Below are positions 24,498 through 33,263 of a stretch of DNA of 43,882 bases, one piece after another. A program made the position numbers and the translations under genes. Position 1 is the first letter of the stretch. The number at the start of each line of letters is the position of its first letter. The notes under the pieces are model-generated. The model had not been told where the DNA came from and searched no databases. It saw nothing but the letters and a program-made list of their open reading frames with translations. The stretch lies in the NCBI GenBank assembly GCA_900539255.1, contig UQBJ01000017.1, forward strand, positions 1-43,882. The letters are read 5' to 3'. Source of the DNA: an uncultured Campylobacter sp. Lineage in GTDB: Bacteria > Campylobacterota > Campylobacteria > Campylobacterales > Campylobacteraceae.

Positions 24498-25073
24498 CTT
24501 TTTTTTGAAAAACTTGTCAAGGGGAATTTAAATTTTTGTTGAATTTTGTGGTGTTTGCCTTAATTAAACTAAATATAGTGTATAAATTCACACGAAAATG
24601 AAATAAATTATTAGGGTAAGACTCGTTTGACTCACTCAAAATGACAAAATAAGTTGCAAATCCCTTGTCATACTGAGTTTTCACAAGAAAGCGAAGTATC
24701 CATAAATACAAGGCGTGTTCTTAATTTTCTTTGGATATTTCGCTAACGCTCAATATGACAACGATTTGTTTGTCATATTTTTACCTTGTCATACTGAGGC
24801 GTTAGCCGAAGTATCTATAAATTTAAAGTGTGCTTTAAATTCTTTGGATTTTTTTGCTACGGCTTGCGCCTTGCAACCCGTTGGGTCGCCTTTTTGCAAA
24901 AGGCTCAAAATGACAAAAAAACGCATTTATAGTAATCCACAAACAAGACTCAAAACACCAAACAAAAGGCTAAATTTTAAATTTTTGCAAGTTTTAAACA
25001 AGTTTAAAGCGGGTAAAATTCTAGCAAATATCAGCAAAATCTTGCGCATTTGCTCCATAGTGTCGATTTATGC

Positions 25074-25079
25074 TATAAT
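25074..25079 (+). promoter_or_regulatory. Extended -10 promoter of the DUF4156 lipoprotein gene
   Basis: TTATGCTATAATGCC contains TGC-TATAAT, 27 nt before the ATG at 25106. Confidence 0.65.
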
Positions 25080-25105
25080 GCCTTAAATTTTTGACAAGGA
25101 AAGCT

Positions 25106-25510
25106 ATGAAAGCCTTTGGATTTGTTTTTACTCTCATCATCGCCGCACTTTTGTGCGCCTGTGCTAAAAGCTCTATTACGCCGTTGCTTGATGAGGCAAG
25201 CGTGGTGCAGTTTGCCCCAAATGCGCCCTCAAACTGCGTTAGGCTTGGCGAAATTCAAGGATACAAAAGAAACACACAGGGCAATTTGTCCTTGCTCGAA
25301 CTGCGAAATTCAGCTAAAAACGAACTGAAAAACAAGGCTTATGCGATGGGAGCGGACACGCTTGTCATCATCGGCACGGACAGCATTAGCGCAACTGATG
25401 GCTTTTACGCCACTCGTAGCTTTTACCCCTATGAAACGGGCTTTTATGTGCCAGCGTCCTACCCAAAAGAGTATCTTATGGACGCCATAGCGTATAAATG
25501 CAAAAATTAA
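25106..25510 (+). CDS. DUF4156-like lipoprotein
   Basis: A 134-residue lipoprotein with signal peptide and lipobox AALLCAC (Cys near residue 19). The mature part has NCVRLGEIQGY, then LLELRNSAKNELKNKAYAMGADTLVI, the pattern of DUF4156 outer-membrane lipoproteins (a Cys-x-x-Leu-Gly strand, then a helix rich in Asn and Ala ending in GADT). A second Cys lies near the C-terminus. Function unknown. The ATG follows AAGGA by 5 nt. It converges with dut, whose stop lies 15 nt away. Confidence 0.75.
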   Translation: MKAFGFVFTLIIAALLCACAKSSITPLLDEASVVQFAPNAPSNCVRLGEIQGYKRNTQGNLSLLELRNSAKNELKNKAYAMGADTLVIIGTDSISATDGFYATRSFYPYETGFYVPASYPKEYLMDAIAYKCKN

Positions 25511-25525
25511 GCGTTGAGTCGTGGC

Positions 25526-26218
25526 TCATTTTAGCGCTTGATAACGCTTTTCAAGCTCTTTGTAAATGCGCTCAAAATCAAGCTCGCTTTTTAAAATTTC
25601 GTTTAAAACCTCGTTATCTTCGACTCCGTCCCACACTTTTTTGTATGAGCCGTCTTTGTAGCCGTTGTTTTGACGAAATTTGTTCAGCACATTTTTGCCG
25701 ATATAAATTTGATACAAGGCTTCTAAATTCAGCCCGCATTTCATCGCAAGCACGAAATAAGCGCTCAAAAGCTCACCCAAATCAAAGCCAAAGCCGCTGC
25801 ACTTGTGTATGATGACTTCTATGTCGTTTAAAACCCCATACATATCGGCATCCTCAGGCGTGCCTTTTTCCTTGCAAAACTCATCAAAATGACTCACCGA
25901 GCAAACTTCTTCGGCGATTTGCTCCAAGCTTTGCTCCGCCTTGCTCTTGCCATCTTCAAGCAGCAAGCTCAACACAAAGTGCCAAATATCCACTATCTCA
26001 ATGCGGACATTGTCCCAATTAGTAGGCGCAGCAATGTTTTTCCAGTGCTTCCACGCAAAAGAGTCGATAAGCTCGGCACACTCCATATAAATGCACCGCC
26101 GCCAGCTTATCAGCTTGCCCTCGCGCGTGTAGCCTTCCTCCCAGCCAGCGCCGTTTGTGTCATCATTTAGCCTTTGCTGTAAATTAAGCATCACGCTGAT
26201 GATTTGCAAATTTGTCAT
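25526..26218 (-). CDS. dut: Dimeric all-alpha dUTPase
   Basis: A 230-residue enzyme hydrolysing dUTP to dUMP, of the dimeric all-alpha NTP-pyrophosphatase type found in Campylobacter. Metal-binding motifs are visible as YMECAELIDSFAWKHWK (about 44-60) and VRIEIVDIWHFVLSLLLE (about 70-87), with NKFRQNNGYKDGSYKKVWDG near residues 182-201. The ATG follows AAAGGA. It is 65 nt downstream of leuB and may be read from the leu operon. It supplies dUMP to ThyX. Confidence 0.92.
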   Translation of the reverse strand: MTNLQIISVMLNLQQRLNDDTNGAGWEEGYTREGKLISWRRCIYMECAELIDSFAWKHWKNIAAPTNWDNVRIEIVDIWHFVLSLLLEDGKSKAEQSLEQIAEEVCSVSHFDEFCKEKGTPEDADMYGVLNDIEVIIHKCSGFGFDLGELLSAYFVLAMKCGLNLEALYQIYIGKNVLNKFRQNNGYKDGSYKKVWDGVEDNEVLNEILKSELDFERIYKELEKRYQALK

Positions 26219-26283
26219 TTTTTGTCCTTTTGCCTAAATTTTAGGGCTTTGATTTGAATTTTAAAGATAAATTTAACACAAAT

Positions 26284-27360
26284 TTACCCTTGCAAATGCT
26301 CGCAAACAAGCTCACTCATCTTCGCACAACCCACTTGCTCGCAACCCTCGCTCATAATGTCAGCCGTGCGGTAACCCTTATCAAGCACCGCATTTATCGC
26401 ACTTCGCACCGCTTTTGCCTCATTTGCAAGCCCTAAACTCAACTCCAAAAGCATAGCTAGGCTCAAAATAGTGCCGATAGGATTTGCCAAATCCTTGCCC
26501 GCTATGTCTGGTGCTGAGCCGTGTATAGGCTCGTAAAGCCCGAATTTATCATCTCTCAAAGACGCTGAGGGCAGCACACCCAAAGAGCCTGTCAAAACGC
26601 TCGCCTCATCGCTCAAAATGTCGCCAAACATATTTTCAGTAACGATGACATCGAACTGCGCTGGGTTTTTGCAAAGCTGCATAGCCGCATTATCCACGAG
26701 CATAAACTCAAATTTCACAGCAGGATAAGCTTTCGCCACGCTTTGCACCACTTCGCGCCAAAGACGACTTGACTCCAAAACATTTGCTTTATCCACGCAC
26801 ACAAGGCGTTTAGCGCGTGAATTTGCTAGCTCAAAGGCGACTTTGACGATTTGCGTGATTTGCGAAACGCTGTAAAGCAAGGTATCTTGGGCGTTTTCCT
26901 CGCCGTCAATTTCAAGGCGTTTATGCTCGCCAAAATAAATCCCTCCGATAAGCTCTCTAACCATCACAAAATCAATGCCCTGAGCTAAAATTTCAGCCTT
27001 TAAAGGGCTAGAATTTGCAAGTTGAGGCAAAAGCGTGGCTGGGCGCAAATTCGCAAAAAGCCCTAGCTCTTTTCTCAGGCGCAAAAGCCCTGCTTCTGGG
27101 CGTTTGTTGGGCGGCTGTTTGTCCCATTTCGCACCGCCTATCGCCCCAAAAAGCACGGCGTTGCTGTCCTTGCAAACTTTCAAAGTCTCATTTGGCAACG
27201 GCTCGCCCACCGCATCAATGGCTGCACCGCCCATCAGCACTTCTTTGCACTCAAAGCTGTGGCTGAATTTTTGCTCTATTTTTTCAAGCACGCTCAATGC
27301 GCCGTCAATTATCTCAACCCCTATGCCATCGCCTTTTATCACGGCAATTTGCGCTTTCAT
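26284..27360 (-). CDS. leuB: 3-isopropylmalate dehydrogenase
   Basis: A 358-residue NAD-dependent decarboxylating dehydrogenase, the third step of leucine synthesis. It shows IAVIKGDGIGVEI at the N-terminus, LGLFANLRPA, VRELIGGIYFGEH, the VCVDKANVLESSRLW block, NMFGDILSDEASVL (metal site) and the NAD loop EPIHGSAPDIAGKDLANP. The ATG overlaps the leuD stop by 4 bp, with AAGGAGG upstream, so translation is coupled. Confidence 0.97.
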   Translation of the reverse strand: MKAQIAVIKGDGIGVEIIDGALSVLEKIEQKFSHSFECKEVLMGGAAIDAVGEPLPNETLKVCKDSNAVLFGAIGGAKWDKQPPNKRPEAGLLRLRKELGLFANLRPATLLPQLANSSPLKAEILAQGIDFVMVRELIGGIYFGEHKRLEIDGEENAQDTLLYSVSQITQIVKVAFELANSRAKRLVCVDKANVLESSRLWREVVQSVAKAYPAVKFEFMLVDNAAMQLCKNPAQFDVIVTENMFGDILSDEASVLTGSLGVLPSASLRDDKFGLYEPIHGSAPDIAGKDLANPIGTILSLAMLLELSLGLANEAKAVRSAINAVLDKGYRTADIMSEGCEQVGCAKMSELVCEHLQG

Positions 27361-27851
27361 TTGCCCTCCTTTTTGGCGATATAGTTGATATAACCGCCCT
27401 CGTTGATGATTTCTTGGATAAAGGGCGGAAAAGGCTGGGTTTTATAAGTCTTGCCCGAACTTAAATTTCTTATCTCGCCCTTGTCAAAATCAATAGCCAC
27501 CTCATCGCCAGCGTTGATATTGTCGGCGATTTCTTCACTTTCGATGATGGCAAGCCCTATGTTTATGGCGTTGCGGTAAAAAATGCGAGCAAAACTCTTT
27601 GCGATGATACAAGAAATGCCACTTGCTTTAATCGCTATGGGAGCGTGTTCGCGGCTACTTCCGCAGCCAAAATTCCACCCGCCGACCATAATGTCGCCCG
27701 CTTTTACCTTGCGCGTGAAATCCTTGTCAATGTCCTCCATACAATGACTAGCCAGCTCTTTGGTGTCGCTCGTGTTAAGATAGCGAGCGGGTATGATGAC
27801 ATCAGTATCGACATTGTCGGCGTATTTGTGCGAAAAACCTTGTGCTTTCAT
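27357..27851 (-). CDS. leuD: 3-isopropylmalate dehydratase small subunit
   Basis: A 164-residue swivel-domain subunit that pairs with LeuC. Diagnostic segments are DNVDTDVIIPARYLNT, GGWNFGCGSSREHAPIAIKA and IAKSFARIFYRNAINIGL. The ATG at 27851 follows AAAGGA. It is separated from leuC by a restriction-modification pair. The 124-nt gap upstream is A/T-rich with no evident terminator. Confidence 0.96.
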   Translation of the reverse strand: MKAQGFSHKYADNVDTDVIIPARYLNTSDTKELASHCMEDIDKDFTRKVKAGDIMVGGWNFGCGSSREHAPIAIKASGISCIIAKSFARIFYRNAINIGLAIIESEEIADNINAGDEVAIDFDKGEIRNLSSGKTYKTQPFPPFIQEIINEGGYINYIAKKEGK

Positions 27852-27975
27852 TTTTGTCCTTTCTTTTTTGCGACTTGTCTAATCTGCCTAAAATTCAAAC
27901 TTATACCTTGAATTCACCTTGTTCTTTTTAAATTTTTATTAAATTTAAAATTTTATCCCAAAAACTTGTTAAATT

Positions 27976-28518
27976 TTACCCAAAAATTTCTCTTAATTTG
28001 CTTTCAAAATTTTCAATCGGCTCTAAATCTTTTAGTTGTAAAGTAAGCTTAAAATTTGCTTGATTTTGGGGATTCATCGCTACGATTTGCTTTTGCTCAT
28101 TTTCGACATTAAGATAAAATTTGCGTGTTTTGTGATTGTAAATTTTTTCGCCACTAACAATTTTAAAAAACGCCGCCTTTGCGCTCAAACCTATGCAAAT
28201 GATGAATTTGCAGTTATAGTTTGGGTTGATGCCGTTAAATTGAAACGAGTTGTTTTTTAGCCCCTTTCGTGCGGTTTTAATTTCGATTTTTGTGCCATCT
28301 TCCAAGCAAATATCAAACTCATCGTGAATCACTTCGCCAAAATCTTGCATCTTTAAGCCCAAATTTGCAAACACCATTTTTACAAATTTTTCGCCAATTT
28401 GCCCCACAGCATTGCCCTCAAATTCGTTAATTTTCTCAAAAATTCCATTTTCTTTGAATTTGGCAAGCTCATTATACTTTTCCTCAATCAATTTTTCAAG
28501 CAAATCATTTAAATTCAT
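27976..28518 (-). CDS. Predicted type II restriction endonuclease (PD-(D/E)xK)
   Basis: A 180-residue protein whose core reads GQIGEKFVKMVFANLGL (about 52-68) and DEFDICLEDGTKIEIKTARKG (about 78-98), giving the D...ExK nuclease triad. FQFNGINPNYNCKFIICIGL then resembles the third strand of many type II enzymes. The start at 28518 overlaps the methyltransferase stop in an ATGA, so the two are coupled. Genes of this pair look more A/T-rich than leuC and leuD. Recognition sequence cannot be told. A longer upstream frame is methyltransferase shadow. Confidence 0.75.
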   Translation of the reverse strand: MNLNDLLEKLIEEKYNELAKFKENGIFEKINEFEGNAVGQIGEKFVKMVFANLGLKMQDFGEVIHDEFDICLEDGTKIEIKTARKGLKNNSFQFNGINPNYNCKFIICIGLSAKAAFFKIVSGEKIYNHKTRKFYLNVENEQKQIVAMNPQNQANFKLTLQLKDLEPIENFESKLREIFG

Positions 28519-29450
28519 CTTGCAAACCCCTTGTCTGCTAGAAGCTGAAAAATATGCGATTTGCCGATATGATAACAACCATTTGTCGCCTTTGTAGAAT
28601 AGCAAAGCCAATCTGCACTCTTAAAAAGCGCATCAAGCTCATTTTTGCGTGATAAATCATTATAAATAATGGCTATCCCGCTTTTGTATTTAACTTTTTC
28701 AAAACTATCCACAACCGCATTTTCTTTAAAAAATGTCGAGCTTAAATAAAAATTTGCCTTTTTGTTAAAAATCCATTCTTTACCACATTCTCTATTTTTT
28801 GCCAAACTTACAGTTACTACCTTTAAAAGCTCACTAAATGGCTCTTTGCCACTATCTTGATACCAGCTAAATTCGTGCTTTTCGCTTTTGTGATTTTTGC
28901 TATAAATTTGAAAACAACAATGCACATCAGCGTCCTTACCACTTGGCGTGTAAAAGCTATTTTTAGGCAACACTTCCTCATAGAGCAAATGCAGATTTTG
29001 TGGCACTCGGTAACGAATCGAACCCTTGCCTAAACTTTGAAAAAACATAGGTAGGATAAAAGCGACAAAATCTGCATTTGCGGCGTGTTTAATAAATTCT
29101 AACGCCAGCACGCCACGATGTCCAAAAGGTGGATTACCGATGACGATAAAGGGCTGATTTGGCGACTTTGGTAAATTGTATGCTAAAAAATCGCTTTGAA
29201 TCGTGTCAAATTCAGTAGGCTTTATATCAATGCCGATTTTATTTTGTGGTAATAGTTTAAAAAATGCACCGTTACCAACGCTAGGCTCGATAAATATAAA
29301 TTTGTTTAAATCCTCTTTTTTGCCAACGATTTTGCAAAATTTATCAAATAAGTTTTGGGCGATTTCAGGCTTGGTGAAATACTCATCAAATTTATTTTTG
29401 ACATTATCTTTCATCAAGTTGCCGTTTGTGTATTTGAAAACCTTGCTCAT
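28515..29450 (-). CDS. Adenine-specific DNA methyltransferase (type II RM)
   Basis: A 311-residue N6-adenine methyltransferase. Motif X/I region: DEYFTKPEIAQNLFD, then FIEPSVGNGAFF (SAM-binding loop, about 52-63). Motif IV is VIGNPPFGHRG (NPPF, about 103-113), followed by ADFVAFILPMFF. The order matches the gamma type. The start at 29450 or 29453 lies a few nt after the leuC stop with AAGG between, so the pair rides on the leu transcript. Its partner nuclease overlaps its 3' end. Confidence 0.85.
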   Translation of the reverse strand: MSKVFKYTNGNLMKDNVKNKFDEYFTKPEIAQNLFDKFCKIVGKKEDLNKFIFIEPSVGNGAFFKLLPQNKIGIDIKPTEFDTIQSDFLAYNLPKSPNQPFIVIGNPPFGHRGVLALEFIKHAANADFVAFILPMFFQSLGKGSIRYRVPQNLHLLYEEVLPKNSFYTPSGKDADVHCCFQIYSKNHKSEKHEFSWYQDSGKEPFSELLKVVTVSLAKNRECGKEWIFNKKANFYLSSTFFKENAVVDSFEKVKYKSGIAIIYNDLSRKNELDALFKSADWLCYSTKATNGCYHIGKSHIFQLLADKGFAR

Positions 29451-29459
29451 CATTAAGCC

Positions 29460-30722
29460 TTACATCACTTGCTCAGGTGTGCTTAAAAAGCCCTTTATCG
29501 CGCTTGCGGCGGCTACTTCTGGCGATGCGAGATAAACCTCGCTTGTGGTGTGTCCCATTCGCCCGACAAAGTTGCGGTTCGTTGTCGAAACGCATTTTTC
29601 ATTTGCCGCTAAAATCCCCATATATCCGCCAAGACAAGGACCGCAAGTTGGCGTTGATACCACGCAGCCTGCTTCGATGAAAATCTTTAAATACCCAGCC
29701 TTTATGCAGTCCAAATAAATTTGCTGCGTGGCGGGTATGACTATGCAGCGCAAATTTTTAGCGATTTTGCGCCCCTTTAAAAGCTCAGCCGCTGCTTTCA
29801 TATCGCTAAAACGCCCGTTCGTGCAAGAGCCTATCACCACTTGGTCGATTTTCACTTCGCCCCACTCATCGCTTGTGCGAGCATTTTCTGGCAAATGCGG
29901 AAACGCCACAGTGTGCGGTATTTCGTCTAAATTTATGTCAAAGATTTTTTCATATTGTGCGTTTTCATCGGCTTCATACACCTTTGGCGCTCTTTTGCAC
30001 CTGTCTTTTGTGTAAGCAAGCGTGATTTCATCAACCGCGAAAATCCCATTTTTCGCCCCTGCTTCTATCGCCATATTTGCTATGCAAAGCCTATCATCGA
30101 TAGTAAGATTTTTAAGCCCTGAACCACTAAATTCCATACTCTTATACAAAGCCCCATCAACGCCGATTTGCCCGATGATATGCAAAATCACATCTTTGCC
30201 GCTCACAAAGGGCTTTAACTTGCCTGTAATGTTAAATTTAAGCGCCGAAGGCACCTTAAACCACGCCTTGCCTGTCGCCATCGCTACGCCCATATCAGTT
30301 GAGCCAACCCCTGTGGAAAAAGCCCCCAAAGCCCCATAAGTGCAGGTGTGGCTGTCTGCGCCGATGATTAAATCCCCCGTTGTAACTATGCCTTGTTCGG
30401 GCAAAAGTGCGTGCTCTACGCCCATATTGCCGACATCATAGTAATGTGAAATTTCGTATTCGTTAGCAAAAAAGCGACACTGCTGGCTTTGCGTGGCGGC
30501 TTTTATGTCCTTGTTTGGCGCAAAATGGTCCATCACAAGCGAAATTTTGTCCTTGTCAAAAACCTTGCTGAATTTAGCTTTTTTAAAGGCGTTTATCGCC
30601 ACAGGCGTGGTTATATCATTACCCAGCACCATATCAAGCTTTGCCATTATGAGCTGATTTGGCTCAACGCGTGGCAAACCGCATTTATCGGCTAAAATTT
30701 TCTGCGACATAGTCATACTCAT
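29460..30722 (-). CDS. leuC: 3-isopropylmalate dehydratase large subunit
   Basis: A 420-residue aconitase-family subunit carrying a 4Fe-4S cluster. Cluster cysteines are in VIGSCTNGRFSD and PTCGPCLGG. Also present are VMDHFAPNKD, IIGADSHTCTYGALGAF and GRMGHTTSEVYLASPEVAAASA. The length fits the archaeal/epsilon-type LeuC. The ATG at 30722 follows AAAGGA by 6 nt. It lies 98 nt downstream of the PAP2-transferase fusion gene and just upstream of the restriction-modification pair. Confidence 0.96.
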   Translation of the reverse strand: MSMTMSQKILADKCGLPRVEPNQLIMAKLDMVLGNDITTPVAINAFKKAKFSKVFDKDKISLVMDHFAPNKDIKAATQSQQCRFFANEYEISHYYDVGNMGVEHALLPEQGIVTTGDLIIGADSHTCTYGALGAFSTGVGSTDMGVAMATGKAWFKVPSALKFNITGKLKPFVSGKDVILHIIGQIGVDGALYKSMEFSGSGLKNLTIDDRLCIANMAIEAGAKNGIFAVDEITLAYTKDRCKRAPKVYEADENAQYEKIFDINLDEIPHTVAFPHLPENARTSDEWGEVKIDQVVIGSCTNGRFSDMKAAAELLKGRKIAKNLRCIVIPATQQIYLDCIKAGYLKIFIEAGCVVSTPTCGPCLGGYMGILAANEKCVSTTNRNFVGRMGHTTSEVYLASPEVAAASAIKGFLSTPEQVM

Positions 30723-30820
30723 TTGCTGTCCTTTTTGCTTTTTGAATTTTGCATTATAGCACTTTTTGTTTTGCGCTTGATAAATGCGCTAAAAATTTAA
30801 CCCAAACGCACTTTTAGCTT

Positions 30821-33244
30821 TTACTTAAACAAATTCAAATTCTCATCAAACACTTCGCTTTTAACGCCTAAAAACGCTAAAACGCTGTGAAAAACATAAA
30901 AATGCGAAAGTTCTTGCAAGTCTTTAATGGCATTAGGGCGCGAACTCCACACAAGAAACGGGATTTCATACTGCTCTTTTGGGGCAAAGGCTAGCGGTAT
31001 GCCGTGCATATATACGCCATTTTCGCCCAAGCTCTCGCCGTGGTCGCTCACATATATAAGCGAGCTTTGAAAGCCATCAAGCCCTTGCAACTCTTTGATG
31101 ATGGAATTCAGCAAAAAGTCTGTGTAAAGGATAGTGTTATCATAGGCGTTTATGATTTCATCTTGCGAGCAGCCCTTTGGCTCAACACTCTTGCACACGG
31201 GCGTGAATTTTTCAAATTCGGGCGGATATTTTTTATAGTATGTTGGTCCGTGGCTCGTGCTGGTGTGTAAGATTATCAGCACTTTGGGGGAATTTGCTTT
31301 TTTTATTTCTTCGCTTAAATTTGCGATGAGCGCGCTTTCGTAGCTGTCATCAAGCTTAGGGTATTTTTGTGAAAGCTCACTATAACGCAAGACATTTTCG
31401 CTTGGCAAGTGAAGCGGAGGCTCGCCCCAATTTGCCGAACGCCACACCACGCTCACGCCAGCGCGCGAAAGATAATTTGGCAGTATCTCATACAACGCCG
31501 AAGTATCCTTGTGTGAGAGCATATTTTTCACAGACGCGCTCGTGTAAGTGGTGCTTGATTTGGCATAAAAATGCTTTAAACCTTGCACCTTTGAAAGAAG
31601 CGGATTCGTCTCGCGTTCATACCCGTAAAGTGAGAAATTTTTTAAACGCGCCGACTCGCCTATAACTAGCACCACAACGGCTTTTTTGTCATTTGCAATG
31701 CTTGCATCGGGCAGTAAAATTTCGCGTTTGTTTTTAGCAAGCTCGCCCCCAACAAAACGCGCGGAGTTGATAAGGTAAGAATAAGGCATAACCAAAGCAC
31801 CAAGTTGCTTTGAATGCTTGTCAATCCACAACAAATTTGAAAAATTGATAAAAGCAAGCAAGATGAGCGTTAAAAGCGACAAAGCGCTTAATTTAGCAAG
31901 TGTTTTGCGGGCGGGTTTTGCAAGCTTTAAGGCAAACAAAAAGCAAGCAGGGACAATGCCTAGCACAACTATCCACAAAGCCATTTTTAAGGACAAAAAC
32001 TCGCCCGCTTCTGCTGGGTTGGTGTTGAAAAGGTTGCCCATCATTGTCTTGTCTAAAAACACGCCATAAGTTGAGACAAAATACACAGCCAAAGCGTTTG
32101 TAAGCGTGAAAAGCACAAAGTAAATTTTTGTGAGTTTAAAAGAAATGAGCGCGAGCAAAAGGGGCAAAAGCAAGGTGAGCATAAAGCAAAAAAGCACAAG
32201 AGAAACAAAGAGCAAAGCCCCGCTAAATGAGTTAAATTCAAGGTTTGAGTGCAAAAATTCAAGCAAAGGAAAATGAAAAAACACTATCCAAAGTGCGCTG
32301 ATGATGAAGATAAAGGCTATGGGATTAGCCTCGTTTTTTGAATTTAAGCTGCTTGAAAAATACGCTTTAAGTGTGGCAAAAAGGCAAACAAACGCACAAA
32401 GAAGTGCTGGATAAAAGATAAAAAGGTTAAATTTATTTATGTGTTTGAGCATCATCACCACGCCAAGCGCGCCCATAAGGGCAAAAACAAGCAAGCCATA
32501 GCGAGAATTGAGCCACGCAAAAAGGCGAGTTTTGCCCGCTACAAGCACGCCAAAAAGCCCGCACACGCACCCAAGAAGTGAGCCTGCTAGCACATCAAGC
32601 GGATAATGCGCCCCAACGCCAACGCGCGAAAGCCCTACAAGCACGCCAAGCAAAACAAGGCTTATAACAAAGGGCAAACGCCATTTGAGCGTGCGTGGCA
32701 TAAAGGCAAAAAGCAGCACGCAAACTGTGGTAAAAATCGTTGTCGTATGCCCTGATGGAAAGCTATTTACGCCCATTAGCTTGTCGCCGATGATATAAAA
32801 GGCATTGTCTCCAAAGGCTCGTGCAGGGCGTGGCATAGCGTAAAATGCTTTAAGAAAAGGCGTAAGCACGACAGAGAGCAAAGAAGCGGCAATAAGCGCC
32901 TCCCAAAGTTTAGGCGCAACAAGCGCAAAGCACAGCAAAAACGCAAACACCACGCTTGCATCGCCTAGCTGAGTGAGATTGTGCGCTATGGTGGGCGCGT
33001 TTTGCCAAAGCGCATTAAGGCTTAAAAAAATATCCCTTTGAATTTGCGGATACACTTGCGGTTCATCAAAACCAAAGAAATTAAGCGCGGTTAAAAGCAA
33101 GGCTAAAACGCCTACTGCTAGGGCTAAATACCAAAAACGAGCCTTGTTAAAATTGTCATTTATTTGTTTGTTTAGAGTGCGAGATACACTCAAATCATCG
33201 ATAAATTCACGCACAAAGCTCATTGTCCTTTTGAAAATATCCAT
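30821..33244 (-). CDS. PAP2 phosphatase - phosphoethanolamine transferase fusion
   Basis: An 807-residue inner-membrane protein. Residues 1-255 are a PAP2 phosphatase with all three motifs: KAFYAMPRP, NSFPSGHTT and SRVGVGAHYPLDV. After more helices (about 255-470) comes an EptA-type alkaline-phosphatase-fold domain, with VLVIGESARLKNFSLYGYER, the block KSSTTYTSASVKNML holding the likely Thr nucleophile, ILHTSTSHGPTY and IYVSDHGESLGENGVYMHG. Known families of each half dephosphorylate lipid A (LpxE) and add phosphoethanolamine (EptA), so both steps may occur in one chain. It sits 19 nt after leuA and has no link to leucine synthesis. The start could instead be 33223. Confidence 0.88.
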   Translation of the reverse strand: MDIFKRTMSFVREFIDDLSVSRTLNKQINDNFNKARFWYLALAVGVLALLLTALNFFGFDEPQVYPQIQRDIFLSLNALWQNAPTIAHNLTQLGDASVVFAFLLCFALVAPKLWEALIAASLLSVVLTPFLKAFYAMPRPARAFGDNAFYIIGDKLMGVNSFPSGHTTTIFTTVCVLLFAFMPRTLKWRLPFVISLVLLGVLVGLSRVGVGAHYPLDVLAGSLLGCVCGLFGVLVAGKTRLFAWLNSRYGLLVFALMGALGVVMMLKHINKFNLFIFYPALLCAFVCLFATLKAYFSSSLNSKNEANPIAFIFIISALWIVFFHFPLLEFLHSNLEFNSFSGALLFVSLVLFCFMLTLLLPLLLALISFKLTKIYFVLFTLTNALAVYFVSTYGVFLDKTMMGNLFNTNPAEAGEFLSLKMALWIVVLGIVPACFLFALKLAKPARKTLAKLSALSLLTLILLAFINFSNLLWIDKHSKQLGALVMPYSYLINSARFVGGELAKNKREILLPDASIANDKKAVVVLVIGESARLKNFSLYGYERETNPLLSKVQGLKHFYAKSSTTYTSASVKNMLSHKDTSALYEILPNYLSRAGVSVVWRSANWGEPPLHLPSENVLRYSELSQKYPKLDDSYESALIANLSEEIKKANSPKVLIILHTSTSHGPTYYKKYPPEFEKFTPVCKSVEPKGCSQDEIINAYDNTILYTDFLLNSIIKELQGLDGFQSSLIYVSDHGESLGENGVYMHGIPLAFAPKEQYEIPFLVWSSRPNAIKDLQELSHFYVFHSVLAFLGVKSEVFDENLNLFK

Positions 33245-33263
33245 AACTCGCCTTAAATTTGCC

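Larger units (their letters stand above)
24465..25105. repeat. Intergenic region dominated by dispersed repeats
   Basis: Apart from the metY leader promoter at the left and the DUF4156 promoter at the right, no gene is seen. Bases 24625-24925 hold at least three repeat units: CTTGTCATACTGAG twice, GCGAAGTATCCATAAA, TTTGGATATTTCGCTAACGC and GCCTTGCAACCCGTTGGGTC, ending with GGCTCAAAATGACAAAA. Open frames across this region on both strands are repeat-encoded and were not called. Confidence 0.6.

Noticed and set aside
24517..25086. Open frames of 64 and 123 codons in the metY-DUF4156 gap
   Set aside because: They consist of repeat units, overlap the DUF4156 promoter, and show no ribosome site.
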